Positions 48,729-61,974 are shown, counted from the first letter of the stretch. The stretch is DNA of 64,000 nt from Holothuria scabra (GCA_037179385.1 CM074188.1:28437594-28501593); one strand, 5' to 3'. Notes: generated from the letters alone by a model not told the origin. Numbers and translations: made by a program.

Positions 48729-49133
48729 TTAAAAATAATCCCCAAAACGGTCTTTGCACAACGTTTCTGCTAAATCTGTCTTTGCTTTCAAACACTCATT
48801 TTCATGAATGAGGGTTGTGTCCAAATACGATTTTGAGCCGAAACTAGAATAAGTTGAGGCAATAGAAAATTCAACCTGCCTTGAAGAAATATATTTCTCT
48901 GCCTGCTTCAGTTTTGTGGATGAGGTGAGTCCTGGAGCTCTGTCAGGAATACAAAATGAAGGATACAGGTTCTCTTCTTTGTTACTAAAAGGATTTGAGT
49001 AGGAAGAACACTCGTCGGAATTCGTTGACAAACACGATGATGAGGTACGGCTGGGTGGTCGTTGTTGAGTCCACTTTCGTCTCTTCTTTTGTCGTCTAAC
49101 CTTTGACCTCCTTTTCACCGAGTGCTTGCTCAT
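48729..49133 (-). CDS. Hypothetical basic N-terminal / Ser-rich protein, single exon fragment
   Basis: From ATG 49133 a 134-codon frame runs to a stop at 48729. The N-terminus is strongly basic ([17 protein letters not shown]), followed by a Ser-rich stretch and a C-terminal [14 protein letters not shown]. Upstream (49134-49150) is an acceptor-like tcatcttttcaag, so it could be a last exon. I do not recognise the family. It directly abuts the microsatellite and Penelope copy. It could also be chance coding. Confidence 0.3.
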   Translation of the reverse strand: MSKHSVKRRSKVRRQKKRRKWTQQRPPSRTSSSCLSTNSDECSSYSNPFSNKEENLYPSFCIPDRAPGLTSSTKLKQAEKYISSRQVEFSIASTYSSFGSKSYLDTTLIHENECLKAKTDLAETLCKDRFGDYF

Positions 49134-49190
49134 TGAAGCTTGAAAAGATGAAAAAGGAAAGACCATAGTTCTCAACATATATATATATAA

Positions 49191-51235
<2,045 letters not shown>

Positions 51236-51295
<60 letters not shown>

Positions 51296-51369
51296 TATAT
51301 ATACATATATATATACATATATACATATATACATATATATATATGTATATATGTATGTATATATACATA

Positions 51370-51455
<86 letters not shown>
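51236..51455. repeat. (TA)n microsatellite with GTATGTA interruptions
   Basis: About 220 bases, with an interrupted centre (tatgtatgtatat). It separates Penelope copy 1 from copy 2. All Tyr-Ile repeat reading frames here are artefacts. Confidence 0.98.
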
Positions 51456-51457
<2 letters not shown>

Positions 51458-52723
51458 TAGAAACCAAGTGAACGACAAACGGGACATTTCCAAAGAAGTA
51501 GGATCGCAATGAGGCGATATAATGCTGCAAACGATAAAGATAGATGCAAACAAAATACAGCAAAAACTACTTCGCCAAGCTTTCAAACTCTACACGAGTC
51601 CTTTTTCAAGGCTATACAGTAAGCATATAATAACAGAAAGATCCAAAATAAGAGAGGGCACCATAGCAAAAGGGGACAATCCCTAATGAAGGTGGATATT
51701 AAGGTCTAGAGGGCGGTCAGTCTGGAGGGTCTTGATCCAAAAACGCTCTTTAAGTTTGCGTCGAAATTTGGACTGTTTGCCCAATTCCTCAATAACAACG
51801 AGCCCGAGGTCCATAACTGAATGGCCTTCAGAAGAAAAGTGGACTGCAACAGGCTTGTCGCTATGCCTTCGAAAGTGTTTAATAGTGGAGCGGTGGTTAT
51901 TCATCCTCTGCCTTACGTCATTCCCAGTTTCACCAACATATTGCAAACCACATCTTTTACACTGAATTAAATAAATAGCATTAACCGACCTACAACTGGT
52001 GAGCTGACGGATTTCAAACGATTTTCCCGTAACATGGCTAGTGAAGGAGGAAGTTATCTCTATATGGCGGCATGTTCGGCATGTAGTGTTACTACATTTC
52101 ACACATCCCCTCGTAGACCGAACATTTTGAGTAGGAGCACTGTGGTCCCGGGGAAGTACAGCCCTGACTAAAATATCCTTAAGGTTAGGTGGGCGTTTGA
52201 AGGATAAAACTGGGGGATTTGGGAAGATTTTCGCCAAACGATTATGAGATTCAATGATGGACCAATGCTTAAGAATAATTTTTTGCAGAGGAGGAAGGTT
52301 AGGGTGGTAAACGGTAACCAGGGGAACCCGACTGGGTTTTTCCTTACTTGAATATTTTAGAGCATCTCGTCTAGGCACCCTTGCTGCCTGTTTAATACTC
52401 CGTTCTACCGCAGTCGGATCATAACCCCTTTTGACGAAACGGTCCGCCAGTTGACTGCTCCTAAATCTAAAGGACTCATCATTCGAACAAATTCTGCGGA
52501 GTCGTAGAGCCTGGCTGTAAGGGATATTCCTAGTACAATGCCTAGGGTGACAACTTGAAGGGTGCAAATACAAATGAGAATCGCTAGGTTTAGTGAACAA
52601 ATCAGTAACGATGTTTTGCTGGTCAGTAATTATAACTTTAAGGTCCAGAAAATTAATTTCCTTACGGGATACTTCACTGGTGAATTTAATATGTGAATGC
52701 AAATTATTAGCATGATCGAAAAC
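51456..52723 (-). mobile_element. Penelope-like retroelement, copy 2 (minus strand)
   Basis: Distinct lineage from copy 1. The coding frame is 51683-52702; the 3' UTR (51456-51682) ends at the (TA)n tract. Its 5' end is fused head-to-head with the inverted copy starting at 52724. The segment 51544-52309 is duplicated in inverted orientation at 52724-53482. Confidence 0.9.
51683..52702 (-). CDS. Penelope-like RT C-terminus + intact GIY-YIG endonuclease
   Basis: The frame of 339 codons is open from the end of the RT palm (KEINFLDLKVIITDQQN, LFTKPSDSHLYLHPSS) through the linker (YHPNLPPLQKIILKHWSII) to the endonuclease. The zinc-finger-like CVKCSNTTCRTCRH precedes NAIYLIQCKRCGLQYVGET, the GIY-YIG core, with the conserved Arg in GNDVRQRMNNHRS and the Glu in RRKLKERFWI. 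The catalytic palm itself, with YxDD, is missing. Confidence 0.88.
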   Translation of the reverse strand: MHSHIKFTSEVSRKEINFLDLKVIITDQQNIVTDLFTKPSDSHLYLHPSSCHPRHCTRNIPYSQALRLRRICSNDESFRFRSSQLADRFVKRGYDPTAVERSIKQAARVPRRDALKYSSKEKPSRVPLVTVYHPNLPPLQKIILKHWSIIESHNRLAKIFPNPPVLSFKRPPNLKDILVRAVLPRDHSAPTQNVRSTRGCVKCSNTTCRTCRHIEITSSFTSHVTGKSFEIRQLTSCRSVNAIYLIQCKRCGLQYVGETGNDVRQRMNNHRSTIKHFRRHSDKPVAVHFSSEGHSVMDLGLVVIEELGKQSKFRRKLKERFWIKTLQTDRPLDLNIHLH

Positions 52724-53482
52724 CTAACCTTCCTCCTCTGCAAAAAAATTATTCTTAAGCATTGGTCCATCATTGAATCTCATAATCGTTTGGCGAAAAT
52801 CTTCCCAAATCCCCCAGTTTTATCCTTCAAACGCCCACCTAACCTTAAGGATATTTTAGTCAGGGCTGTACTTCCCCGGGACCACAGTGCTCCTACTCAA
52901 AATGTTCAGTCTACGAGGGGATGTGTGAAATGTAGTAACAGTACATGCCGAACATGCCGCCATATAGAGATAACTTCCTCCTTCACGAGCCATGTTACGG
53001 GAAAATCGTTTGAAATTCGTCAGCTCACCAGTTGTAGGTCGGTTAATGCTATTTATTTAATTCAGTGTAAAAGATGTGGTTTGCAATATGTTGGTGAAAC
53101 TGGGAATGACGTAAGGCAGAGGATGAATAACCACCGCTCCACTATTAAACACTTTCGAAGGCATAGCGACAAGCTTGTTGCAGTCCACTTTTCTTCTGAA
53201 GGCCATTCAGTTATGGACCTCGGGCTCGTTGTTATTGAGGAATTGGGCAAACAGTCCAAATTTCGACGCAAACTTAAAGAGCGTTTTTGGATCAAGACCC
53301 TCCAGACTGACCGCCCTCTAGACCTTAATATCCCCCTTAATTAGGGATTGTCCCCTTTTGCTATGCTGCCCTCTCTTATTTTGGATCTTTCTGTCATTAT
53401 ATGCTTACTGTATAGCCTTGAAAAAGGACTCGTGTAGAGTTTGAAAGCTTGGCGAAGTAGTTTTTGCTGTATTTTGTTTGCA
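52724..53482 (+). mobile_element. Penelope-like fragment, inverted partner of copy 2
   Basis: Near-identical to 51544-52309 in inverted orientation. It contains only the linker, GIY-YIG endonuclease and 3' UTR, and ends directly at a (TA)n tract. An A7 run at its start (A6 in the partner) shifts the frame by one relative to copy 2. Confidence 0.92.
52742..53344 (+). CDS. GIY-YIG endonuclease fragment of Penelope element
   Basis: Open frame of about 200 codons with IILKHWSIIESHNRLAKIF, the Cys-rich CVKCSNSTCRTCRH, the GIY-YIG core NAIYLIQCKRCGLQYVGET and the C-terminal RRKLKERFWIKTLQTDR. It differs from copy 2 by only a few residues (for example NIPLN versus NIHLH at the end). It lacks any RT domain. 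Confidence 0.85.
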   Translation, partial: KKIILKHWSIIESHNRLAKIFPNPPVLSFKRPPNLKDILVRAVLPRDHSAPTQNVQSTRGCVKCSNSTCRTCRHIEITSSFTSHVTGKSFEIRQLTSCRSVNAIYLIQCKRCGLQYVGETGNDVRQRMNNHRSTIKHFRRHSDKLVAVHFSSEGHSVMDLGLVVIEELGKQSKFRRKLKERFWIKTLQTDRPLDLNIPLN

Positions 53483-53509
53483 TATATATATATATATATA
53501 TATATATAC
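53483..53509. repeat. (TA)n microsatellite
   Basis: Short (AT)n tract joining the inverted Penelope fragment to the next, different Penelope fragment. Confidence 0.95.
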
Positions 53510-54122
53510 ATTTGCTAACTTTTTCATGGGCAACTTCGAGCAAAAATTTCTGTCTCGACAAAATTTGAAACCACAAATTTGGTTACGTTTCATAGACGAC
53601 ATCTTCATGATCTGGCCCCACGGTGAAGACCGTCTAAAAATTTTTATTGAGAACATCAATTCGTTCCATCCCACCATCAAATTTACGGCCGACCATTCCA
53701 GGTCCAGTGTTCACTTCCTGGACAACACTGTAACCATAGAAAATGGTTCACTCAAAACAGACTTGTTCAACAAACCAACGGACAAGCACAACTAACTTCT
53801 ACCCAGCAGTTGCCATCCTCCGCACTGCACCAAAAACATTCCGTACAGTCAAGCACTCCTCATAAAACGCATCCTCTGAAACAGATTTTGACACTCGGGC
53901 AAAGGAACTATCTGGCTACCTCCGTAACCGGCAGTATTTCGGGGTTCAATTGAAAATGCCATCAAAAAGGCAAACGAAACCCCTCGCTCGCAAACTCCGA
54001 CGTACAAAACTCGTCAGCGCAATTCCGACAGAGTGAACTTGGTAACTGAGTACCACCCCGGTCTACCACCACTAGCCAAATTCATCAAAAAGCATATGCC
54101 CACACTTCAGAGTACCGATCGC
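53510..54122 (+). pseudogene. Third Penelope-like lineage, degenerate RT fragment
   Basis: It starts inside the palm (FANFFMGNFEQKFL) with IWLRFIDDIFMIWPHGED (motif C), then VHFLDNTVTI and LFNKPTDKHN. TAA at 53792-53794 replaces the usual Tyr of the KPTDxHxYL block, and the same frame then continues LLPSSCHPPHCTKNI until a further stop. The linker [20 protein letters not shown] appears in another frame at 54036-54100 before the sequence is cut by the (TA)n tract. Unlike the other copies it has true nonsense mutations. Confidence 0.8.
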
Positions 54123-54235
<113 letters not shown>

Positions 54236-54297
54236 ATATAAAGTGAAAAGAATAAATGAAATCAACCTCAGCGAAAAATTGACCACCTCCACTGGGA

Positions 54298-54365
54298 CTC
54301 GAACCCAGACCTCCTGCTTTACGTGCAGGTGCCTTAACCAATTAGGCTATGAAGCCGGTCTTGGC
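54298..54365 (-). tRNA. tRNA-like sequence (GTA anticodon position), probably SINE-derived
   Basis: Reads like the plus-arm copy with a cloverleaf-like D-arm, CCTGC/GCAGG anticodon stem and TTCGAGT T-loop. The acceptor stem pairs poorly. Not called as a functional gene. Confidence 0.35.
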
Positions 54366-54584
54366 TGCTCTCATCACAGAAAGATGACAATCTCTCACTG
54401 AGTGGCGCTATACAGAGTAGTGGACGCCTCGTCCTTTTTCGACTCTGATCGCACCGATAAGCCCGACGACCGGGTGATTGGAAGTGTACGGTGCGATCAG
54501 AGTCGAAAAAGGACGAGGCGTCCACTACTCTGTATAGCGCCCCCTCGGTGAGAGATTGTCATCTTTCTGTGATGAGAGCAGCCA

Positions 54585-54660
54585 AGACCGGCTTCATAGC
54601 CTAATTGGTTAAGGCACCTGCACGTAAAGCAGGAGGTTTGGGTTCGAGTCCCAGTGGAGG
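54585..54660 (+). tRNA. tRNA-like sequence (GTA anticodon position), probably SINE-derived
   Basis: The A box tagcctaattgg and B box ggttcgagtcc are intact. The D stem GCCT/AGGC and anticodon stem CCTGC/GCAGG with loop ACGTAAA place GTA at the anticodon. Position 33 is C rather than T, and the 7-base acceptor stem has several mismatches. Genuine animal tRNA-Tyr(GTA) genes also normally have an intron. A promoter-bearing tRNA pseudogene or SINE head is the best reading. Confidence 0.4.
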
Positions 54661-54738
54661 TGGTCAATTTTTCGCTGAGGTTGATTCCATTTATTCTTTT
54701 CACTTTATATACGATGCTCAGGGAAAAGCAATCGTTTC

Positions 54739-54744
<6 letters not shown>

Positions 54745-54817
<73 letters not shown>

Positions 54818-54852
54818 CATATATATCTATATATATATATATATATATATAA
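54745..54852. repeat. (TA)n microsatellite
   Basis: About 105 bases of (AT)n with a few C interruptions. Confidence 0.98.
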
Positions 54853-54877
54853 ACTCCGTGTGTTGGACGTAATAAAT

Positions 54878-55488
54878 AAGAAAAAATGGAAAACAGAGTG
54901 TGCATATAGATCCATCGAATGATTTATTGAAACAGAAATTTTTGCCGCCTCCTGACGGCTTTGTCAACTGTGTTATGGAAATCAACCGTTACATACAAAC
55001 AAGTTAGAGTTGAATGCGTACAATACCGCGTAATATTAAAATAAGTCTGAAAAGTTGTAAAGTGACGTCATAAAGATGATGATCGAAAAGTACGCAGTTA
55101 CAAAGAACGCACGTTCTCACATAGTAATTAATATAAAGCGCGAAAATCATAACCCTGGCAAGCTTGATTAGCCAAAATATTGTAAAGTGACGAGACAATC
55201 TAAAATTGTAGTGTGCGTACCCCATTTCGTTGTTTGAATGAAAGCGTATGTACATATTCAATACCTCATGGTAACTAAACAGTTTATCAAAGCGACAAGA
55301 TGCGAGTGCGTGAGATATTTTCAAGTAATAAAACTGTCTTACTGACAAATAAAAACTGTTCATATCCACTTAAAAAATAAAGCACTAAATTGTATATTAC
55401 AAGTAATATTAAATTACAAAGCATCCGAAAATTTCTGTTTCAATAAATCATTCGTTGGATCTATATTCACACTTTGTTTTCCATTTTT

Positions 55489-55493
<5 letters not shown>
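54878..55493. mobile_element. 616-bp element with 64-bp inverted ends, flanked by (TA)n
   Basis: The left end aagaaaaaatggaaaacag and its inverse ctttgttttccatttttcc enclose arms of about 64 bases (about 90% alike) that include gatttattgaaacag and its inverse ctgtttcaataaatc. Next to the left arm, read on the minus strand, is ttgacaaagccgtcaggagg then cggc, which parallels the 3' UTR blocks of the Penelope copies here. The element may therefore be two inverted Penelope 3' ends rather than a DNA transposon. The interior has no recognised protein. Confidence 0.6.
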
Positions 55494-55522
<29 letters not shown>

Positions 55523-55524
55523 AT

Positions 55525-55572
<48 letters not shown>
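55494..55572. repeat. (TA)n microsatellite
   Basis: Interrupted (AT)n of about 80 bases at the right edge of the 616-bp element. Confidence 0.97.
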
Positions 55573-55577
<5 letters not shown>

Positions 55578-55585
55578 ACGCTAAT

Positions 55586-55765
55586 ATGTATTTAGTTGAT
55601 GAAATTGTGTATGTGACTGCACGAACTCCAAACCTTAAAATTATTTTCCTTCTACCAGCAACACCTTTTAAAAAATGGTCACGTTACGAGATGGGTTTTA
55701 ATGAATTTCAGGAGGACTTGTGGGAAGGCATTCTTAAACTGTATCAGTATGTAATTGAAGAATAA
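55586..55765 (+). CDS. Short hypothetical ORF (59 residues)
   Basis: Starts ATG 55586 and ends TAA 55763. The peptide begins MYLVDEIVYVTARTPNLKII and continues with a well-mixed FLLPATPFKKWSRYEMGFNE and FQEDLWEGILKLYQ. The balanced composition, unlike the low-complexity neighbours, looks like a real exon or the end of a conserved domain. I do not recognise the family. Confidence 0.3.
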   Translation: MYLVDEIVYVTARTPNLKIIFLLPATPFKKWSRYEMGFNEFQEDLWEGILKLYQYVIEE

Positions 55766-57640
55766 CCTACGGACCCGATTTTCATAACCGTTGCCTGAGT
55801 TTCAGCTGCAACTGAACTCCCTCCCATCTGTCAGTACAACTAATTTGTCAGTTGAAAACATCCCAGAACTTTTTCAACCCTCTCCCGAGTATTTTACCAT
55901 TTCGGGAAAAGATTTTACAGGACTGCAGTATGGAGTGGGGCTGAGGAAAAATTTTTTCACAAGCATACCCGAATATGTCGCAAATCTTTCTTATCATTTT
56001 TATTTTCATGAAAATGTTGCTTTGAACATAGCGTTTTCTGTATTTGGAAGTATTAGAATAATCGGTCATTTCGGGCAGTATGCTGCATAAGATTTAAAAA
56101 TAAAGACAAGCCGAAGAATGACAATTTTTTATCTCTTTGATTTTTCTTTCATATGTTATCCGACTGTGATACTTTTCTGTTTTTCGGGAAAATGCTTGAA
56201 AGAATTTGGATATTCTACCATTTCGGTCATCGCATTGTGAAAGACTGTGAAGTAAAACTCACGAATGATAGTTTTTTTTTTGCGCTGCCCGAATGTGTAG
56301 CGATGTGGGGGAATCTTGCTGATTTTTCATAAAACATTTTACCTCCGCTACGACGTTTCTTTCCCTTTTTCGAGCATCTTTTTAAGATTTCCGTAACGCT
56401 TAGTAACTTTCTGAAAAAAAAAAAACAATTTTTTGAAAACTCAAATCAGTCCGAATGTTTCTCCAACTTCCTGTATGAATTTTCCCAAAATTCCTGCAGG
56501 CCCTAATTTGAGATTTTTGCAGATATGGGGGGGGGGGGGTTACTTTTGTTAAACGGAGTGTAAAAAAAAAATCAACCTTTTGGGAAGAGGAGTCCGGACC
56601 CCCTGGCCCTCCTAAATCTACCCCTGGTAATGCTTTCTTTCATATGACCTTTGACAGTTTGGCAAAAATATCGTCTACTGACTGAGTGTGTAGCCCAGGT
56701 CGATCACTTACATTTCGTAATACCACTTGCCTTTTTTAATGAGTACATAGGGCTTTGAATATGATAGCAGCTAATAAATGTTTTCCGGGAGATTCTTTTT
56801 TGGCTAGGGGAGGGAGGTCTGTAGCGTATTATGAAGGTAGTTGGATGTAATCTAACACCAATGCATTATACAGTGTCGGTTGCATAAATTACGGTTTCCA
56901 AGTACGGTTCAAGTTTGATTTCAAATACGGTGCAACACGGTTTTAGTCGCATCTTGTGTCATCCGGGGAATAACTTTTACTTATTCTTCGTCTCCCACGG
57001 GGTGAAGTTTGTAGCACTGTTTAATCCATTGACATCAGTTTTGGAGACTTACATCTAATGCAGCCAAAAGTAAAAATAACAAATTACAAAAAACAATAAA
57101 AAAAATCCCTCGGTTCCAGAACCATAGATAACTATTCTTGCTCTAGTATACTTCTATCAAACTTTATTAAACTATTAAGTCAAACAAACCGTATCCTCAG
57201 CTAGACTAAACTATTCTTGTCCTTTAAATTTTATTTATATTTCGTTTTCGTCAAAAAAACTACACTTAACTGAGTAAAGTTGGTTTACTTTTTGTAAACT
57301 AATATTTAAGTACAAAATTTACTGTTTGGTTTAAATCAATAACTTTAGCCCTTAAAGTTGAGTTGTAAGTTCATGAGAGCTGCTCTTCAGTTGAAACCTA
57401 TCTAGCTTGTGAATTACAAATTCACGTCGGAAAGCTCAACAAGTAAAACAACTGTATCCTACGCTTTAGATCGAAATTAGTTTCTTTTTATAGATAAGTC
57501 CAGGTAAGATGAGAAAGCTGGTGATTACTGTTGGATAAAAGGCATCCTGGTTTGCTGTGAGCCAGAGTTTATCGGTCCCAGAATCTTCCCGTTGCAAAGA
57601 TATATTGCTTCAAATGACCTATATCGACGCGCCCAGAACC
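55766..57640. other. No gene recognised
   Basis: AT-rich sequence with G and A runs near 56528-56540 and 56560-56570. The 99-codon frame at 55791-56090 has no domain signature. Confidence 0.4.
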
Positions 57641-57654
57641 AAATATCAGTGTTG

Positions 57655-57775
57655 TAGTCGAGACCAGCATATCCGAGACCGAGAGGGTGACGAGACCGAG
57701 ACCGAGACCAAGACCAGGAGCAGAATTCGAGACCGAGATGGACAAAGTCCGATAGAGACCGAGACCGAAAGTACA
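57655..57775. repeat. (GAGACC)n-type simple repeat
   Basis: Imperfect iterations of gagaccgagacc and related units. A related, more diverged stretch (gagaccgcaaggg, gagcgagaccac) is at 59515-59575. Confidence 0.8.
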
Positions 57776-57934
57776 TGTTGTATATATTAGGAAAATATAC
57801 TGTCCAAAGTTTTGAATACTTTTTCACCTAACTTTATTACCGTATGCTCTAAAAATGACATGTAGCACCAAGCGTACAGCATCATTGATTTGTACATGTT
57901 TCATTTTATCATATGCATGAACGCACAGGAGGAC

Positions 57935-58345
57935 GAGTTTAATTGGCCAAACCTTGCTGAATTAGGCAGACTTCGGTTCCTCAGTCGGAAAGAGATTATG
58001 CCTTAGTTGGGGATCAGGAATTAGGCAAAAGGTCACCACCCACCCTGCGAAAAAGAGTCCCATACCTCCATGCATATGCCAAACATTTTATTAATAACAT
58101 AATCCAAATATTATTCTAATGTGGCCCTCATGACCGTATGGAACTCTTTCTCTCAGGCGGGAGGTGACTTTTTGTACGACTCCATATGCCCAACCGGGGG
58201 CATAATTTCTCCCGGACTGAGGCACCAAAGTCTGTCAGATTCAGCAAGGCACTGGTCGATTTATTGGGGGTGGCAGCACCCTCCTCGGCCCCGTTTTAAA
58301 AGCCCAGATGGCCCCGCTCATGAAATTGGAGTCAGTCAGTGCTAC
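57935..58345. mobile_element. Inverted-repeat element, copy 1
   Basis: The left arm ccaaaccttgctgaattagg ... gagattatgcc (57950-58003) is mirrored by ggcataatttctcccggact ... gattcagcaagg (58198-58250). The same architecture occurs at 61975-62350, so it is a foldback/MITE-type family. Confidence 0.7.
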
Positions 58346-58504
58346 AGGTGTTAAGCGTTGTGAATTTGATCCCGATTGATGCATGAAAGTGAGTTTGTCC
58401 AACCCACAGGAAAATGAGTTGCAGAACTCTTTAGAGTTAATGTCACGTTTTCCGCTGAAGCAAACATGAACATGTACTACTCGCATCCTCAGATACTGGG
58501 CTTT

Positions 58505-60120
58505 TATGGGAGACAATTCAAAAATTTACGAAACAGAGTGTGGAAAACCACACTGTAAGTTGACTGGTGTTACAAATGGAAAATTTCCAAAATTTTCATT
58601 TTCAGAGCCGGAGGCAACAGCCGTCTGCCCTCTACAGCTACGCCACTTTGACACTACAATGTTACATTTTGCTGTTCTGCCTGTGGTTTTTTAATCTGCC
58701 AGAATTATGGGAGGCAAAACGGTATGTTTGCCCCCTAAATATTTTCATTGATGGGGCTTTTGCCCTCTGCCCCCTAGAATCAACGCCCCTGTCACAAAAT
58801 GCCTTCATTGCACTTGAGGAACTGAGGAACATGAGTTTTGAAAGCATGCCTGTAGACAGGCGTGCTTAATGTATGTAGGATAACTTGAGTAATTTGACAA
58901 AGAACTGGCATATTTGTTCAGTCGTGTCTTTCAATTTAGCCTAATTAAGGTTTATTGGTAGCCAGATTCAGTAAAATTCATAATAGCTAGAAGTGGATAG
59001 CACTCATACTGAGAATTCAGGGGAATTCAACACACACAGTGAACACTCAGTGCAATGCAGTATGCCAGACTGCCACTACTGATTACTCTGCATGAGTAAT
59101 CTAACCTGTGTGTCCAACGCAGTACTGTGTTACACTATCCTCCTATCCTCACAGACCAAGTTAAAGACCCATCATGAACCCACAGAAGAAAGAATAGCCC
59201 TTAAAGATGGGGTGTGTGGACTTAGTTGATGAATATTTTTCTCTTAAGGACTAGCGTATTTTTCAAAGCAACATTTGGACGTTTTGGAAAGTAAACTATG
59301 AGTGTCTAAAGTAATGGTGAGGTTAGATAAAATTTATTGACATCCATCGTAAAACAACAATGGACAACAAGCATCTCACTTAAAAATGAATAAATTCATA
59401 CAAAAAGTTATCTATGCGCCTTACAATGTACATAACACGTAACTTTTCTATTTTTAAAAACTATTCCTTTTATTTAAAAATTAAATAAAAAGGACGAATT
59501 TTTGGCCGGTCTAGAAACGAGACCAGAACAATCTCCGAGACCGCAAGGGTCAGAGAGCGAGACCACAGGGTGTCTCTAGCAACTCCCTGCTCGGTGTAAT
59601 AAGTAGTGGCAGTCTGGCATACTGCATTGCGTGTTCACTGTGTTTTTTGAATTCCCCTTAATTCTCAGTCTGAGTGCTATTCATTCCTAGTTGTTATGGA
59701 TTTTACTCAATTTGGCTACTAGAAACCATTAATTTGGCGAAATTAAAAAAAAAAAAAAAAAACAGAATGAACGAATACACCAGTTTTATAGCAAAATTTC
59801 TCAAGTTGTCCCACAACAAGCACACCTCTCTGCGGGCATGCTTTCAAAGTCTCTCAAGTGCAATAAAGGCATTTTGTGACAGGGATGTCGATCCTAGGTG
59901 GGCAGGGTGCAATCGCCACACCAGTGAAAACATAGGAGGAACGCACCGTTCCCCCTAATAATTCAGGCAGAATAAAAAACAGGAAGGAAAAACAAAATGT
60001 AACATTGTAGTGTACACAGTGGTGTACGTAGTTACAGCAGACAGGAGCGGTTTCCCCCTGGCTCTGAAAATGAAGAATTTTGAAATTTTCCATTTGTGAC
60101 ACCAGTCAGGGAGTTGTCAA
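58505..60120. repeat. 1.6-kb imperfect inverted repeat
   Basis: The left arm 58505-59115 and right arm 59590-60120 are inverse copies. Matching blocks are cctgtcacaaaatgcctt, tgcacttgag then ttgaaagcatgcc, acacagtgaacac and gcagtatgccagactgccac. The spacer is about 475 bases. The outer parts match the repeat at 2501-3250, so two copies of that family are arranged head to head. No transposase. Confidence 0.75.
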
Positions 60121-60450
60121 CTTACAGTGCGGTTTTCGCAACTTGTTTCATAAAATCCCAAATTCTCTCCAATAAGAGCTTAATATTTGTAATTTTTGTC
60201 TCCAATTTTCCAATGCCATGGCGCTTCACGAGCTGCAAATTTCAATTCCTAATGCAGTAGTGCTCGCTCATAAATCACTTTGGTTAACTTTTTCAAGCTC
60301 TGGAAATGACAAATTGGATATTTGGCATATGTTATACCAGGTCATCAATTGACACCGGCAACTACAGTGCTATTCCCATAAATTTTCTTCCATAATGTTC
60401 CAAATTATCTCCAATATAAGCTCTTTACTTTTAAAGCGAAAAAATAATTG
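60121..60450 (-). repeat. Repeat fragment related to 2860-3245
   Basis: Shares agtagtgctcgctcataaa, tcatcaattgacaccggcaa-like and tccaataagagctt blocks with the 2.5-3.2-kb element, in inverted orientation. Confidence 0.55.
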
Positions 60451-61960
60451 TCCTATGTGCAAGAGGAGCCAAATCTACACAGTGTGGTGAGGTTTCCATT
60501 TAAATCGGATATGTATTTCATGAAATATCAGTAAATGAAGTTACTAGATTTGTGTTCAAAGGTGAGCTTGAGTGCAGCAGAAGTTATATCATTTCCTCAC
60601 ATGGAAAAGGAATTCTTCGTTTCCCTTTGTTTTTTCACACTGTTGTGTTGACCTTGAAGTTTATAGGAAAGACTCCCTAAGGGGAATGCGAAGTTTGCCA
60701 AAGTTTCATGCTACTTATGCAATCACATTCTGATATGAGATTGTTGAGGAGAGAAAAAGCTGTAAAGTTTGAAGAAAGTTTGACTATCAGCTAATGTGGG
60801 GATATGATGTCACACGTGCTTGCTTCAAGTTCACTTCATGTTAAGAATGTGACAACTTTACTTGCTCATATCTTGAGAACCAGACATCAGATTTTAATGC
60901 AAATTTCACCAAAATACTCAGTACAGTACCCCTCTAACATATCAACAATTGATATGACCTTAAACTCTTCTTTTAATAATGTTGTCGGGGGCCTCAATTC
61001 GCAGGTCTCATTACATGCAACAACGCGGATCACTGGTCGCCGTGCAATCTCAGATTTGCCAACAGGAAATGCATATTCTTCAGTAATCCCCCAAGATATC
61101 TAACTTTCTTAAAAGAAACCCAGGATCCAAAATTTTCTGCAATGCAAGATCCATATTTTCAAATATTTGTCTGAAAAGGACAAAAGAATTCGGCATCCTT
61201 CACGCTCCGCAAATTACCATCGGCATTTTGTGATATTGAAGCTTTAAAAAAATCGGAAAAAGTGATCGCCCCCCCCCCCCGGAAAAATGTCCAGTAACTG
61301 CGATAATGAGTGTAAAGATGAATTTATGGCTTCTAGAAAACGTAGAAAACGTTAGTTTGAGCCTATTTTAAATTAATAATACTGAATTAAATGCGCCGTA
61401 TACAGGTGTATCCTTTTGTGTATATGCGTGACAGTGTGCGTGTTTGTGTGTGTGTTTGTTCGTTTGTGTGTATATAGTGAGTGCATGGGCGTCGTGGGCA
61501 TGCAGTGCTTACATCATAGATAAATCCAGTAATGTGCACGTTCTGTGGTTCTGGCGACTCGAAAATGTTTGCCCCCAATCCACAAACGAGATCAACTACC
61601 CTGTTCTGTGAGCCTGGGAACCTGTGAGTAGTCCATGTTCATGTTTGGTTCAAGGGACAACTTGACATTAATTATAGAGTTCTGCGTTGGTTAGATGAGA
61701 TTTAACGACACACCAACACAAATGTGTTATACAGTGTCAGTCAACTGTATTAGAAATTCAAAGTTTAAATATATTTTCAAGTAAGGGTCTAGTTCAAGTT
61801 TGGTTTTCCTTTAGTGGCCTCTTACAACAGATGGGAACTACCGTGATCATTTTCAAAAACCCTCAGTCCACAGGCGCCGGATAAAGTTATGCCACCATTT
61901 CTCTGTGGATTTAACAAACTTACTTCCATGCATCAATTGGCATCGAATTAACAACAGTGA
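60451..61960. other. No gene recognised; repeat fragments
   Basis: 61105-61310 contains a C-run and cggaaaaatgtccagt, related to the inverse of 2515-2640. (TG)n microsatellite at 61436-61476. No coding region is seen. Confidence 0.4.
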
Positions 61961-61974
61961 ACACATGTAGCAAT

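Larger units (their letters stand above)
54236..54711. repeat. 475-bp hairpin: two inverted tRNA-like repeat arms
   Basis: Arms 54236-54456 and 54489-54711 (about 222 bases each) are almost exact inverse copies around a 32-base loop. Each arm contains a tRNA-like segment (54298-54365 minus; 54585-54660 plus), the block cctcgtcctttttcgactct and the tail gaggttgat then ttattcttttcacttta. This is a head-to-head pair of a short tRNA-derived element or a foldback transposon. Confidence 0.9.

Noticed and set aside
54585..54660. Functional tRNA-Tyr gene
   Set aside because: C at position 33, poor acceptor stem, no intron, and presence in a long inverted repeat.
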